From NCBI RefSeq assembly GCF_025263485.1, contig NZ_CP079863.1:2170001-2234000 (forward strand): a DNA stretch of 64,000 nt. Direction: 5' to 3'. This document shows, one piece after another, positions 9,454-17,811 of the stretch. How positions within the stretch are numbered: position 1 is the first letter of the stretch; every line of letters begins with the position of its first letter. The DNA comes from Mycobacterium sp. SMC-2. GTDB lineage: Bacteria > Actinomycetota > Actinomycetes > Mycobacteriales > Mycobacteriaceae. The notes under the pieces were generated by a model. That model did not search any database. It had not been told where the DNA came from and was given only the letters and a program-made list of their open reading frames with translations. The translations under genes were made by a program, and so were the position numbers.

Positions 9454-10685
9454 TTGCCAAACTTAAACAGCCGCTGCGCCACCCGGCGAATCTGGATCTC
9501 CTCGGCTCCCTCGGTGATCCGGTAGCGACGGTGGTGGCGATAGATGTGCTCGAACGGCTCGTGCCGGCTGTAGCCCAGGCCGCCGAAGATCTGCATGGCT
9601 CGATCGGCGGCGTCGCAGACGAGTCGATTGGCCCGATAGTTGGCCATCGACACCTTGTCCGAGACCTCCATGTGGTGGTTCCGGTCCAGATGCCAGGCCG
9701 CGTACTGAACCAGCAGCCGCACCATCTGGGCCTCGGTCTGCAATTCGGCCAGCGGCCATTGCACGGCCTGGTTGACCGACAGCGGCTTGCCGAACACGGT
9801 CCGCCGCCCGGCGTATTCCGCGGCGCGGTCGATGCAGTACTGTGCCGCACCCAGGCTGCTAGCCGCCTGCCGAATCCGGTTCTCGTGCAGGAACGTCTGC
9901 GCGACTTCCAGGCCGCGGTCCACCTCGCCGAGCACCGCGTCACCGGGCACCCGGACGTCGGTCAGCTGAACCTCGCCGTGATCGGTCGGCATGTTGAACA
10001 TCCACCAGTAGTAGGGGACGTCGAACCCCGGCGCGTCCGTCGGCACCAGAAACGCCGTGATGCCCCGCGCCTGGCCCGGCTCACCGGACGTGCGAGCGAA
10101 GACCAGGTCGTGGGTCGCGCGGTGGACGCCGGTGTTGAACCGCTTGGCGCCGTTGATCACCCAGCCGTCGCCGTCGGCTTGTGCGCGCGTCTGGAGCCAG
10201 GTGGCGTCCGAGCCGTGCTGCGGCTCGGTCAGCCCGAACGCCATGGAGCGTTTCCCGGTGATCAGCGCCTCGGACCAGAGCCGCCGTTGCTCCTCGGTGC
10301 CGAAGCGCTCCATCATGATCACCTGCGGGAAGTTGCCGACGATCGAGGACTCGTTCTGCAGGTCGTTGTGCAGGCCGAGGCCCTTGTGCGCCAGGTGTTC
10401 CCGGATGACGGCCATGTCGACGTTGGTGCCGTCACGGCCACCCAGCGAGGCCGGTAGCCCGTACCGCAGCCAGCCCGCCTTGTCGGCTCGCCGGCGCATC
10501 TCGGCGAGCAGGTCCTCCCACTCGCGCGTCGGGATGCCGTCGTTGTCCCAGTCGGTGCGGGCATGCTCGCGGCGCTTGTCGAAATACTGGATGTGTTCGC
10601 GCTCCAGCGGTTTGATCTCCGCCTCGATGAACTCGTCCATCTCCGTGAGCACAGCCGGAAGGTGTTCGGGCAGTGTGAAATCCAC
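9450..10685 (-). CDS. Acyl-CoA dehydrogenase, LvaC/ACAD11-like
   Basis: Flavin-dependent acyl-CoA dehydrogenase-fold enzyme, 411 residues. FAD- and substrate-binding segments are AFGLTEPQHGSDATW (near 175) and GKPLSVNQAVQWPLAE (near 298). The C-terminal YRHHRRYRITEGAEEIQIRR closes the fold. The start is GTG, with AGGAGA five bases upstream. In ACAD10/11-type systems the dehydrogenase eliminates phosphate from the 4-phospho-acyl-CoA made by the kinase and converts it to a 3-hydroxyacyl-CoA; that is the proposed role here, by neighbourhood. An ordinary alpha,beta-dehydrogenase remains possible. It starts nine bases after the TetR gene. Confidence 0.9.
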   Translation of the reverse strand: MDFTLPEHLPAVLTEMDEFIEAEIKPLEREHIQYFDKRREHARTDWDNDGIPTREWEDLLAEMRRRADKAGWLRYGLPASLGGRDGTNVDMAVIREHLAHKGLGLHNDLQNESSIVGNFPQVIMMERFGTEEQRRLWSEALITGKRSMAFGLTEPQHGSDATWLQTRAQADGDGWVINGAKRFNTGVHRATHDLVFARTSGEPGQARGITAFLVPTDAPGFDVPYYWWMFNMPTDHGEVQLTDVRVPGDAVLGEVDRGLEVAQTFLHENRIRQAASSLGAAQYCIDRAAEYAGRRTVFGKPLSVNQAVQWPLAELQTEAQMVRLLVQYAAWHLDRNHHMEVSDKVSMANYRANRLVCDAADRAMQIFGGLGYSRHEPFEHIYRHHRRYRITEGAEEIQIRRVAQRLFKFGK

Positions 10686-10694
10686 AGTTTTCTC

Positions 10695-11324
10695 CTAAGT
10701 CTCCTTGCCGCTGCCGTAGAGAGTTTTCTTCCAGATCGTCGACAAGGTGGCAATGGCGTCCCGGTCGCTGATCTTGATGCCCAGGTTGGAGGGGCCGACG
10801 AAGACGGTGGTGAAGTTCTCGAACAGCAGGGCGATGGCCGCCGCTGTGTGTTGCGGGTCGAGTTCGGTTCCGTAGCCCTGCTCCTGGGCGCGGCGCACCG
10901 AGGCGGCGACGATGTCCATGCCAAACCGGCGGAATTCGTTCTGGACACCCGCGAATCGGCGCTGGGTGGCGGCGAGCTGGGCAACGGCGATCATGATGCC
11001 GATGTTCTGCTTGAACATGTTCCAGTAGCCGGTGACCACCGCGGTGAAGAACGCGTCGTCGTCGGGCGATGCCGGTAGCTCGAGGCTCAGCCCGGACGGG
11101 GTCAGGACGTCGTGCAAGAACGATTCGGCCAGGGCGGCGAGCAGGTCTTCCTTGTCGGCGAAATACCGGTAGAACACCGCGGGCGACTTGCCCGCCGCCG
11201 AGGTGATGTCGGCCAGCGTAGTGCCGTGAAAACCCCTTTCCGCGAACAGCTTCCGGGCGGCCTGCTCGATGGCCTGCCTGGTCTGGCGGCCCTTGGCCGT
11301 CAGCGTGTCCGGGGCGGGCATCAT
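10695..11324 (-). CDS. TetR-family transcriptional regulator
   Basis: 209-residue TetR repressor. The N-terminal helix-turn-helix is clear: RQAIEQAARKLFAERGF, then TTLADITSAAGKSPAVFYRY (residues about 15-57). A divergent ligand-binding domain follows. The gene is embedded in the operon, overlapping the HMG-CoA-lyase-like gene by ATGA and followed by the dehydrogenase, so it probably senses a pathway CoA ester or acid and controls the run autogenously (inference). A candidate target is the AT-rich dyad before the first gene at 15709-15738. Confidence 0.93.
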   Translation of the reverse strand: MMPAPDTLTAKGRQTRQAIEQAARKLFAERGFHGTTLADITSAAGKSPAVFYRYFADKEDLLAALAESFLHDVLTPSGLSLELPASPDDDAFFTAVVTGYWNMFKQNIGIMIAVAQLAATQRRFAGVQNEFRRFGMDIVAASVRRAQEQGYGTELDPQHTAAAIALLFENFTTVFVGPSNLGIKISDRDAIATLSTIWKKTLYGSGKET

Positions 11325-12217
11325 GTCCGGATCCCGTCGCCGGCGCGCAGCAAAGCGCTCGGCAGGGCATGGCCGACAACGGATTTGGCGACCTCGGCCG
11401 CGGAGATGGCGGCCTGCAGGTCGACGTCGACGTCGATGCCGCTGTCGGCCAGCAGGTACACCAGGTCCTCGGTGGCGATGTTGCCGGTGGCGCCCGGCGC
11501 GAACGGGCAACCGCCCAGCCCGCCCACCGAGGCGTCCAGCCGGGTCACCCCGGAGCTGACCGCGGCATAGGCGCTGGCCAGCCCGGCGCCGCGGGTGTTG
11601 TGGAAATGCCCGCCCAGCGGCAGGTCGCCGATCACCGGACGCAGCTGTGCGATCAGCGAACTCACCCGCCCCGGGGTGGTGGTGCCGATCGTGTCGGCGA
11701 TCGACAGGCGGTCGGCGCCGCGGTCGCGGGCGGCCGCGGCGATGTCGAGCACCCGCTGCGCCGGCGTGGGCCCTTCGAACGGTGAGTCCCACGCGGTGGC
11801 GATGATCACTTCGACGGTGACGTGACCGTCGCGCGCGATGGCCACGATCTCGTCGATCGCCGCGGTGGCCTCCGCGCTGGTGCGCCCGACGTTGGCCTTG
11901 CTGAACGTGTCGTCGGCGGCCACCACGTACTCGATCGAGCGCAGCCCCGCCGCGACGGCCCGCTTGGCCCCGTTCGGGCTGGCCACCAGGGCGGAGAACT
12001 CGATGTCGGGGTAGTCGCGCAGGTGCGCGGCGAGCTCGGCGGCGTCGGCCATCGACGGCACCTTCGACGGCGAGACGAACGCGGTGGCCTCGACCTCGCG
12101 AACGCCGGTCGCGGCGATGGCGGCCAGCAGTTCGAGCTTGGCGTCCAACGGGATCGGCGCTTCGATCTGCAGCCCGTCGCGCAGCGCGACCTCGCGGATG
12201 GTCACGTGTGTGTTCAC
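11321..12217 (-). CDS. HMG-CoA lyase-like protein
   Basis: DRE-TIM metallolyase of the HMG-CoA lyase family, 298 residues; such enzymes split 3-hydroxy-3-methylglutaryl-CoA to acetoacetate and acetyl-CoA. Visible hallmarks are REVALRDGLQIE at the N-terminus (catalytic R/D), TAFVSPSKVPSMAD, SIADTIGTTTP, GHFHNTRGAG (metal-binding HxH) and VGGLGGCPFAPGATGN, which has the mobile-loop Cys. The start is GTG, overlapping the CoA-transferase stop as GTGA. In this operon the real substrate might be another branched 3-hydroxyacyl-CoA. Confidence 0.92.
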   Translation of the reverse strand: MNTHVTIREVALRDGLQIEAPIPLDAKLELLAAIAATGVREVEATAFVSPSKVPSMADAAELAAHLRDYPDIEFSALVASPNGAKRAVAAGLRSIEYVVAADDTFSKANVGRTSAEATAAIDEIVAIARDGHVTVEVIIATAWDSPFEGPTPAQRVLDIAAAARDRGADRLSIADTIGTTTPGRVSSLIAQLRPVIGDLPLGGHFHNTRGAGLASAYAAVSSGVTRLDASVGGLGGCPFAPGATGNIATEDLVYLLADSGIDVDVDLQAAISAAEVAKSVVGHALPSALLRAGDGIRT

Positions 12218-13419
12218 AGCACCTCCTCGGCCCGCAGCTCCTCGAGCTCCTCGGCGCTCTTGCCCAGCAGCCCGATGTAGACGTCGTCGTTGTGCTGGCC
12301 CGGGCGGGCGGGGCCCGCGTTGCGGACGCTGCCCGGCGATTCGGAGAGCACCGGCACGATGCCCGGCCCCAGCACGTCGCGCCCGATGCGTTCGTCGAAG
12401 TGTTCGACCAGCATGCCGCGGGCCCGCAGCTGCGGATCGTTGACCACCTCCGCGACCGTGTTGATCGGCCCGGCGATCACCCCTGCGGCACTCAGGGTTT
12501 CGATGATGTCCCCCGGCGGGCGCTCCGCGGCCCACGCCCCGATGATCTCGTCGAGCTCGTCCTGGTTGCGGCCGCGGGCGGCGTGCGTGGCGAACCGGTC
12601 CTCGGTGGCCAGCTCGGGGCGCCCCATCGCCTTGCACAACCGGGCGAAGACGGTGTCCTGGTTTGCGGCGATCACCACCCACGAGCCGTCGGCGCTGCGA
12701 TAGATGTTGGACGGCGCGATGCCCTCCAGCCGGGTGCCCGACGGTCCGCGGACCACGCCGCCGACGTCGTAGTCGGGAATGGTGGATTCCTGGACGGCCA
12801 AACAGGATTCGGTCAGCGCGACGTCCACCACCTGGCCGCGCCCGGTGATGCCGCGGCGGTACAGCGCCGCCAGCGCGCCCTGCGCGCCGAACATGCCGGC
12901 CAGGGTGTCGCCGAGCGAGAGCGCGAGCCGGGGCGGCGGTCCGCCCGGGAAACCGTTGAGGTGGCGCAGTCCGCTGGCCGCCTCGGCCACCGAGGCGTAG
13001 CCGGCCTTGTGCGCCTCGGGCCCGGTCTGCCCGTAGCCGGACACCCGGACCAGGATGATGCCCGGGTTTCGGGTACTGAGCACGTCGTAGCCCAGGTCCC
13101 ATTTCTCCAGCGTCCCCGGGCGGAAGTTCTCCACGACGATGTCGGACTTCTCGACGAGCTCACAGAACAATTCGCGGCCGCGCGGGCGGCGCAGGTCCAG
13201 GGTGATCGCTCTCTTGTTGCGCGCGTGCACCGTCCAAAAGACATGCTGCCCGTCGACCTCGGCCTGGCCCCAGGTGCGCAACGGGTCCGGGGCACCGGGG
13301 GGTTCCACCTTGATGACGTCGGCGCCCATGTCGCCCAGCAGTCGTCCGGCGAACGGGCCCGCGATCAACGTGCCCAGTTCGAGCACCCGCACTCCGTCCA
13401 GTGGCCCGGCGACGCTCAT
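12214..13419 (-). CDS. CaiB/BaiF type III CoA-transferase
   Basis: Family III CoA-transferase, 401 residues, which moves CoA between carboxylic acids through an aspartyl-CoA intermediate. The N-terminus LDGVRVLELGTLIAGPFAGRLLGDMGADVIK (in parts) and KRAITLDLRRPRGRELF are diagnostic. The catalytic Asp lies in the ESCLAVQEST-preceding VVDVALTE segment near residue 190. The ATG overlaps the downstream end of the hydrolase gene as ATGA. It probably activates or exchanges CoA on an acid of the pathway ending in the HMG-CoA lyase-like enzyme (inference). Confidence 0.94.
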   Translation of the reverse strand: MSVAGPLDGVRVLELGTLIAGPFAGRLLGDMGADVIKVEPPGAPDPLRTWGQAEVDGQHVFWTVHARNKRAITLDLRRPRGRELFCELVEKSDIVVENFRPGTLEKWDLGYDVLSTRNPGIILVRVSGYGQTGPEAHKAGYASVAEAASGLRHLNGFPGGPPPRLALSLGDTLAGMFGAQGALAALYRRGITGRGQVVDVALTESCLAVQESTIPDYDVGGVVRGPSGTRLEGIAPSNIYRSADGSWVVIAANQDTVFARLCKAMGRPELATEDRFATHAARGRNQDELDEIIGAWAAERPPGDIIETLSAAGVIAGPINTVAEVVNDPQLRARGMLVEHFDERIGRDVLGPGIVPVLSESPGSVRNAGPARPGQHNDDVYIGLLGKSAEELEELRAEEVL

Positions 13420-14591
13420 CCGGCGCCCGCGAAGTCGTGGCGGACCAGCCAGTCGGTGACGATGTCGACGGCCGCGCGCAGCTTGTCGCGCTGGTCGGGG
13501 CCCGCGTAATAGTGTGTGGCGCCGGGGATTTCGTGCATCTCCTTGTCATGGTGCCCGATCGCCTCGAAGAGCCGCCGGGTGTGGCTGGGCGTGCAGGCAT
13601 CGTCGGCCAGGTTACCGATGACCAGCGCCGGGACCGCGAGGTCGGCACCGCAGGCTACCCCATCGCCGCGGGCGTCGTCGTAACTCCATTGCGAGAGCCA
13701 GCCGCGCAGCGTGGAGAACCGCGCCAGCCCCACCGGGCTCATGTTCACCACTTGAGGATCCCCCAGGTAGCAGGTTCCCGGGGTGCGTTCGTTGGGATCG
13801 ACGGTCGGGTCCAGCCAGCGCGGGTCGGCCATGGTGCCGTGCACCACGAAACAGAACTCGTCTTGCGGGCGCCCGGCCGCCTTTAACTCGGCGAGCTTGT
13901 CCCTGACCCACGCGGTGATGCGCCGGTTGCGCATCACCTGTGCGCTGCGGTAGCGGGCCAGGAATTCCTGGCTGTAGGGCGGCTGGTTCGGGTTGTCCGG
14001 GTTGTAGAGGTCCAGCTCGGGATCGCGCTTGGTGGGGTCGGATTCGTCGAGGATCGACGCGTCGAGCCATTCGGTCAGCGTGCCGTGCCGGCTGATGTGC
14101 GCCGCCAGCAGCATGATGCCGTCCGCGGGGGTCAGGTCCAAAGCGGTCAGGTCGGGGCCGTCACCGGACGGGCTCGACGTGATGGTGGGGTGCTGGGCCT
14201 GCTGCTGGTAGAACATCGACAGCGAGCCGCCGCCACTCCACCCGGCCAGCACCACCTTGGAATAGCCCAGCCGCTTCTTGGCGTCCTTGATGCACTCGCC
14301 GAGGTCCTCGACCACCTTCTCCATCAGCAGCGCCGAGTCGGTGCCGCGGAACCGGCTGTTGCAGTAGATGACGTGATGGCCGGCCCGGGCCAGCGCGCCC
14401 GTCATCGGCAGGTAGGCGCCGCCCCCGATCGGGTGCATGAACACCAGCACGGTGTCCGAGGGCTTGTCCTTCGGCCTGAGCAGGTAGCTCTCCAGCACGG
14501 TGATCTCGGCCAGCCCGCCGTAGACGTCGCGGACGGCGGAATTGTTCTGGAACGCAACGAGATAGGGGATGCGTTCGTACTCGTGCTTCAT
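13416..14591 (-). CDS. Alpha/beta hydrolase
   Basis: 391-residue alpha/beta-hydrolase. The oxyanion strand HPIGGG is near residue 80. The nucleophile elbow is LAGWSGGGS (Ser about 147). The acid lies in GNLADDACTP and the catalytic His in PGATHYYAGP near the C-terminus. A long insertion between the nucleophile and the acid (residues 165-290) forms a cap. It has no signal peptide. It is the second gene of the run, directly after the homogentisate dioxygenase-like gene (TGATG overlap), in the place where a ring-cleavage-product hydrolase would be expected. The substrate is unknown; an esterase or thioesterase is also possible. Confidence 0.85.
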   Translation of the reverse strand: MKHEYERIPYLVAFQNNSAVRDVYGGLAEITVLESYLLRPKDKPSDTVLVFMHPIGGGAYLPMTGALARAGHHVIYCNSRFRGTDSALLMEKVVEDLGECIKDAKKRLGYSKVVLAGWSGGGSLSMFYQQQAQHPTITSSPSGDGPDLTALDLTPADGIMLLAAHISRHGTLTEWLDASILDESDPTKRDPELDLYNPDNPNQPPYSQEFLARYRSAQVMRNRRITAWVRDKLAELKAAGRPQDEFCFVVHGTMADPRWLDPTVDPNERTPGTCYLGDPQVVNMSPVGLARFSTLRGWLSQWSYDDARGDGVACGADLAVPALVIGNLADDACTPSHTRRLFEAIGHHDKEMHEIPGATHYYAGPDQRDKLRAAVDIVTDWLVRHDFAGAG

Positions 14592-15682
14592 CAGTGTTGT
14601 CCTAGGTCGTGCGCCAGTACCTCGGCCGACGGGGTCAGTCGCCGGCGGGTGTCGACGGCGATCACCTGCCAATCGACGCGGGAGTACTCGTCGAACTTGC
14701 GGCGCGCCCGTTCCCGCGCCTTCTCCGGTGCGCCGTGGTGAACGCCCTGCGGCGCATGGGAAATCAGACCCGGCGGCATCGGGATGCCGTAGAGCGAGCC
14801 GCCGTGAAAGAAGGCGATCTCGTCATAGTCGACGTTGCGGTGGTACCACGGCGTGCGCTCGGTGCCGGCCACACCTTCGGCGGGCTTGGGCAGGAAGTTC
14901 ATCACGTAGACGCCGGTGGCCTGCATGAACAGGTGCACCGTCGGTGGCAGGTGCACGCTGTCGGAGGTGACCACGTTGTAGTCGGCGATGTTGAAGGTGA
15001 ACGCGAAGTTGTCACCCCGCCAGCCCTCGACGTCGAGCGGATTGTGTTGGTAGTAAAGCGTTGTCGGGCCGCCCTCGTGGATAAGCCGCACCTCGTACTC
15101 GTCGCGTCCGTCGTCGTCGACGGGTGCGGGGTCGGGGATGGTGGCCTGCGACGGGTCGAAGGGGAAGTGCCGGCCCAGCGGACCGGGCGGCGGCGCCCGG
15201 AACTCGTCGGTCGCCTCGACCATGAGCAGCGTCGTCTCGCTGTCGGGCACCTGGCGCCAGGTGCACGCCTTGGGCAGGTAGATCCAGTCGCCGTCGCGGT
15301 AGCGCAGCGGCCCGAACTCGGTCTCGACCAGACCGCCGCCCTGGTGCACGAAGCACAGCAGGTCGCCGTCCACGTGGCGGGTGTAGAACGGCATCGGCTC
15401 GTGGCGGCGGCTCAACAGGATTCGGCAGTCGGCGTTGCTGAACATCAGCAGCGGACCGCCGTCGGCGTCGGTGGCGTCACTGGGCTTGAGCTCGCCGGCC
15501 AGCACGTCGATGGGCCGCAGCGGGCCGACCGCGCGGTAGGCGGTGGGGTCGTGGCGGCGATAGAGGTTCGCCGTGCGGCCGGTGAATCCGCCCCGGCCCA
15601 GCTCGTCGTCCTTGAGCCCGTCGAGATCGGCGTGGAGTCGGCGTGGCGTTGTCCCTTTGCGCAAGTGGACGAAGGATTCCAT
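14591..15682 (-). CDS. Homogentisate 1,2-dioxygenase-family protein
   Basis: Cupin-type Fe(II) ring-cleavage dioxygenase of the HmgA family, 363 residues, shorter than the roughly 430 of classical HmgA. Conserved parts are the double-cupin N-terminal region with HQGGGLVETEFGPL and DGDWIYLPKA. The C-terminal metal site is TPWYHRNVDYDEIAFFHGG (His and Glu ligands), with ISHAPQGVHHG supplying the last His. It is the first gene of the 7161-15682 run. No fumarylacetoacetase or maleylacetoacetate isomerase lies beside it, so the substrate may differ from homogentisate. The ATG is preceded by an AT-rich promoter-like region. Confidence 0.87.
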   Translation of the reverse strand: MESFVHLRKGTTPRRLHADLDGLKDDELGRGGFTGRTANLYRRHDPTAYRAVGPLRPIDVLAGELKPSDATDADGGPLLMFSNADCRILLSRRHEPMPFYTRHVDGDLLCFVHQGGGLVETEFGPLRYRDGDWIYLPKACTWRQVPDSETTLLMVEATDEFRAPPPGPLGRHFPFDPSQATIPDPAPVDDDGRDEYEVRLIHEGGPTTLYYQHNPLDVEGWRGDNFAFTFNIADYNVVTSDSVHLPPTVHLFMQATGVYVMNFLPKPAEGVAGTERTPWYHRNVDYDEIAFFHGGSLYGIPMPPGLISHAPQGVHHGAPEKARERARRKFDEYSRVDWQVIAVDTRRRLTPSAEVLAHDLGQH

Positions 15683-15708
15683 GGATGACCCCCGGGGGCT
15701 GGCGTTCA

Positions 15709-15738
15709 GAAATTGAAAGTGACATTAGTTTTTGTTTC
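15709..15738. promoter_or_regulatory. AT-rich imperfect dyad before the catabolic operon
   Basis: GAAATTGAAA (15709-15718) and TTTTTGTTTC (15729-15738) form an imperfect inverted repeat, about 7 of 10 positions by eye. It lies 27 bp upstream of the homogentisate dioxygenase-like start, in a stretch much richer in A/T than its surroundings. It could hold the -10 region and the operator for the operon's TetR protein. This is a weak, visual call. Confidence 0.3.
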
Positions 15739-15796
15739 TGGACCACACAAGGGGTGGTCGCCTTGTCCACGAGACGTGATCCAGCCATCTCGCGCG

Positions 15797-16768
15797 TCAA
15801 TCGCGGACGCGCACCACGACCTTGCCCTTGGCCGTGCGGTTTTCCAGGGACGCGACGGCGGCGGCGGCCTCGTCCAGGGGGTAGACCTCCGGGGTGGGCG
15901 GAGCCAGCCGGCCCGAGCTGAGCAGCTTTTCGAGTCCGGCCCACTGCTCGGCCAGGGCGTTCGGATGCGTCGCCGTCCAGGCCCCCCAACCCACGCCGAC
16001 GACGTCAATGTTGTTGAGCAGCAACCGGTTCACCTTTACGGTCGGGATGTCTCCACCGGTGAAGCCGACGACCAGCAGCCGCCCGCCCGGGGCGAGCGAG
16101 CGTAGCGAGTCGGTGAACCGGTCGCCGCCGACCGGATCGAGCACGACGTCGACGCCGCGACCCCCGGTGAGCTCCTTGACCACGTCCTTGAACCCGTCGG
16201 CAAGCACCACATCGGTGGCCCCGGCGGCCGTCGCGACGTCCGCCTTCTGTTCCGTGCTGACCACCGCGATGGTGCGCGACGCCCCGAGCAGCGGCGCCAG
16301 CCGCAGCGTCGATGTCCCGATGCCGCCGGCGGCGCCGTGCACCAGCACCGTTTCGCCCTGGGCCAGCCGGCCGCGCACCGTGAGGGCGAAGTACACCGTC
16401 AGGTCGTTGAACAGCAGGCCGGCGCCGGCCTCGAAACTCACGTTGTCGGGGAGCTTGAACACCCGGTCGGGTTGCAGGATCGCGACTTCGGCCATGCCGC
16501 CGGACAGCATGGTCAGTCCCACGACCCGGTCCCCGGCCTGCACGTGTGCGCCATCCGGCGCCGAGCGCACCACACCGGCGATCTCGGCGCCCAGCACGAA
16601 CGGTGGCTCGGGGCGGTACTGATAGAGGCCCCGCGTGAGCAGCGCGTCGGGGAAGGCGGCGCCGGCGGCATGAACGTCGACGACAACGCCGTCACCGGAC
16701 GGTTCGTCGACCTCCGCCACCTCGATCGCGTCCGGACCATCCAGCCGAGTCACCCGCGCAGCACGCAT
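15797..16768 (-). CDS. fadB4: NADPH:quinone oxidoreductase-type MDR protein FadB4
   Basis: Medium-chain dehydrogenase/reductase, 323 residues, without structural zinc ligands. The substrate domain holds GAEIAGVVRSAP (near 66) and the cofactor site is VHGAAGGIGTSTLRLA (near 150), as in zeta-crystallin-type quinone oxidoreductases. Length and position next to fadE23/fadE24 match mycobacterial FadB4 (Rv3141), which despite its name is a quinone-reductase-like protein. The start MRAARVTRL was chosen over an upstream ATG that adds a non-conserved leader. It lies 22 bp after the next reductase gene. Confidence 0.9.
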   Translation of the reverse strand: MRAARVTRLDGPDAIEVAEVDEPSGDGVVVDVHAAGAAFPDALLTRGLYQYRPEPPFVLGAEIAGVVRSAPDGAHVQAGDRVVGLTMLSGGMAEVAILQPDRVFKLPDNVSFEAGAGLLFNDLTVYFALTVRGRLAQGETVLVHGAAGGIGTSTLRLAPLLGASRTIAVVSTEQKADVATAAGATDVVLADGFKDVVKELTGGRGVDVVLDPVGGDRFTDSLRSLAPGGRLLVVGFTGGDIPTVKVNRLLLNNIDVVGVGWGAWTATHPNALAEQWAGLEKLLSSGRLAPPTPEVYPLDEAAAAVASLENRTAKGKVVVRVRD

Positions 16769-16790
16769 GGTCGGACAGCCTACTGCCGAC

Positions 16791-17789
16791 TCAAAACCCC
16801 CCGGCGACCCGCACCACCGCCCGCCCGGTGAACTTGCCGGCGCGAACCTGATCGAGCACATCGACGACGTCCTTGACATCGACGTCGGTGGTGAGTGCGT
16901 CGAGATGACGCGGCCGCAACGAATCGCCCAGCAGCGCCCACAGTTTGCGTCGCCGGCCGATCGGCATCTGCACCGACTCCATTCCCAGCAGCGCGACGCC
17001 GCGCAGGATGAACGGCATCACCGTGGTGTGCAACGCCGGACCGCCGGTCAGCCCGCTGGCGGCGACCGCCCCACCGTAGTCGACCGCGCTGAGCACGTCG
17101 GCCAGCGTCGCGCCGCCCACGCAATCCACCGCGCCCGCCCACCGGGCCTTGGCCAACGGCCGCGGTTTGGCGTCGGGATCCTCCGGCAACCGGCCGATAA
17201 CCTCAGCGGCGCCAAGCTCTTTCAGCAGCCCGGCCGCCGGTTTTTTGCCGGTCGACGCCACCACCCGGTAGCCCGCGGCGGCCAACAGGTCCACGCTGAT
17301 CGAGCCCACGCCTCCGGAGGCGCCGGTGACGACGACCGACCCGGCGCCGGGTTCGATGCCCCAGTCCATCAGCGCCTGCACGCTCATCGCGGCGGTGAAG
17401 CCGGCGGTCCCGATCGCGGCGCCCTCGTGCGGGCTCAACGCGCCGAGCGCGACGACCTGGTCGCCGGGCAGGCGCGCGTATTCGGCGTAGCCGCCATGAT
17501 GGCCGGTTCCGATCTGGTACCCGTGGGCCAGCACCTTATCGCCGACGGTGAAGTCCGGTGACCCAGACTCGACCACCTCGCCGGTCAGGTCGATGCCCGG
17601 CACCACCGGATAGCTGCGCACCACGCCGCCGCCCGGGGTCAGCGCCAGCGCGTCCTTGTAGTTGACGCTCGAATAGAGCACGCGGATCGTCACCTCGCCG
17701 GGGGGCAGGTCCGAGTGGCTCAATGTCTCGACCGACGCGGTTATCCGGTCGCCATCTTCGCGGGCGACGAGCGCTTGAAACGTGTCCAT
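16791..17789 (-). CDS. YhdH/AcuI-type acrylyl-CoA reductase-like oxidoreductase
   Basis: MDR-superfamily oxidoreductase, 332 residues, of the YhdH/AcuI group. It opens with YSSVNYKDALALTP, VPGIDLTGEV and DKVLAHGYQIGTGHHGGYAEYA. The nucleotide site is VVTGASGGVGSISVDLL near residue 150, and GLTGGPALHTTVMPFILRGV is typical of the group. AcuI reduces acrylyl-CoA with NADPH; the substrate here is not proven. It has the same direction as fadB4 with a 22 bp gap, and both follow the two fadE genes, so the four may serve acyl-CoA oxidation and redox balance. Confidence 0.85.
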   Translation of the reverse strand: MDTFQALVAREDGDRITASVETLSHSDLPPGEVTIRVLYSSVNYKDALALTPGGGVVRSYPVVPGIDLTGEVVESGSPDFTVGDKVLAHGYQIGTGHHGGYAEYARLPGDQVVALGALSPHEGAAIGTAGFTAAMSVQALMDWGIEPGAGSVVVTGASGGVGSISVDLLAAAGYRVVASTGKKPAAGLLKELGAAEVIGRLPEDPDAKPRPLAKARWAGAVDCVGGATLADVLSAVDYGGAVAASGLTGGPALHTTVMPFILRGVALLGMESVQMPIGRRRKLWALLGDSLRPRHLDALTTDVDVKDVVDVLDQVRAGKFTGRAVVRVAGGF

Positions 17790-17811
17790 GGCTCGACGCT
17801 AACCACACCGT

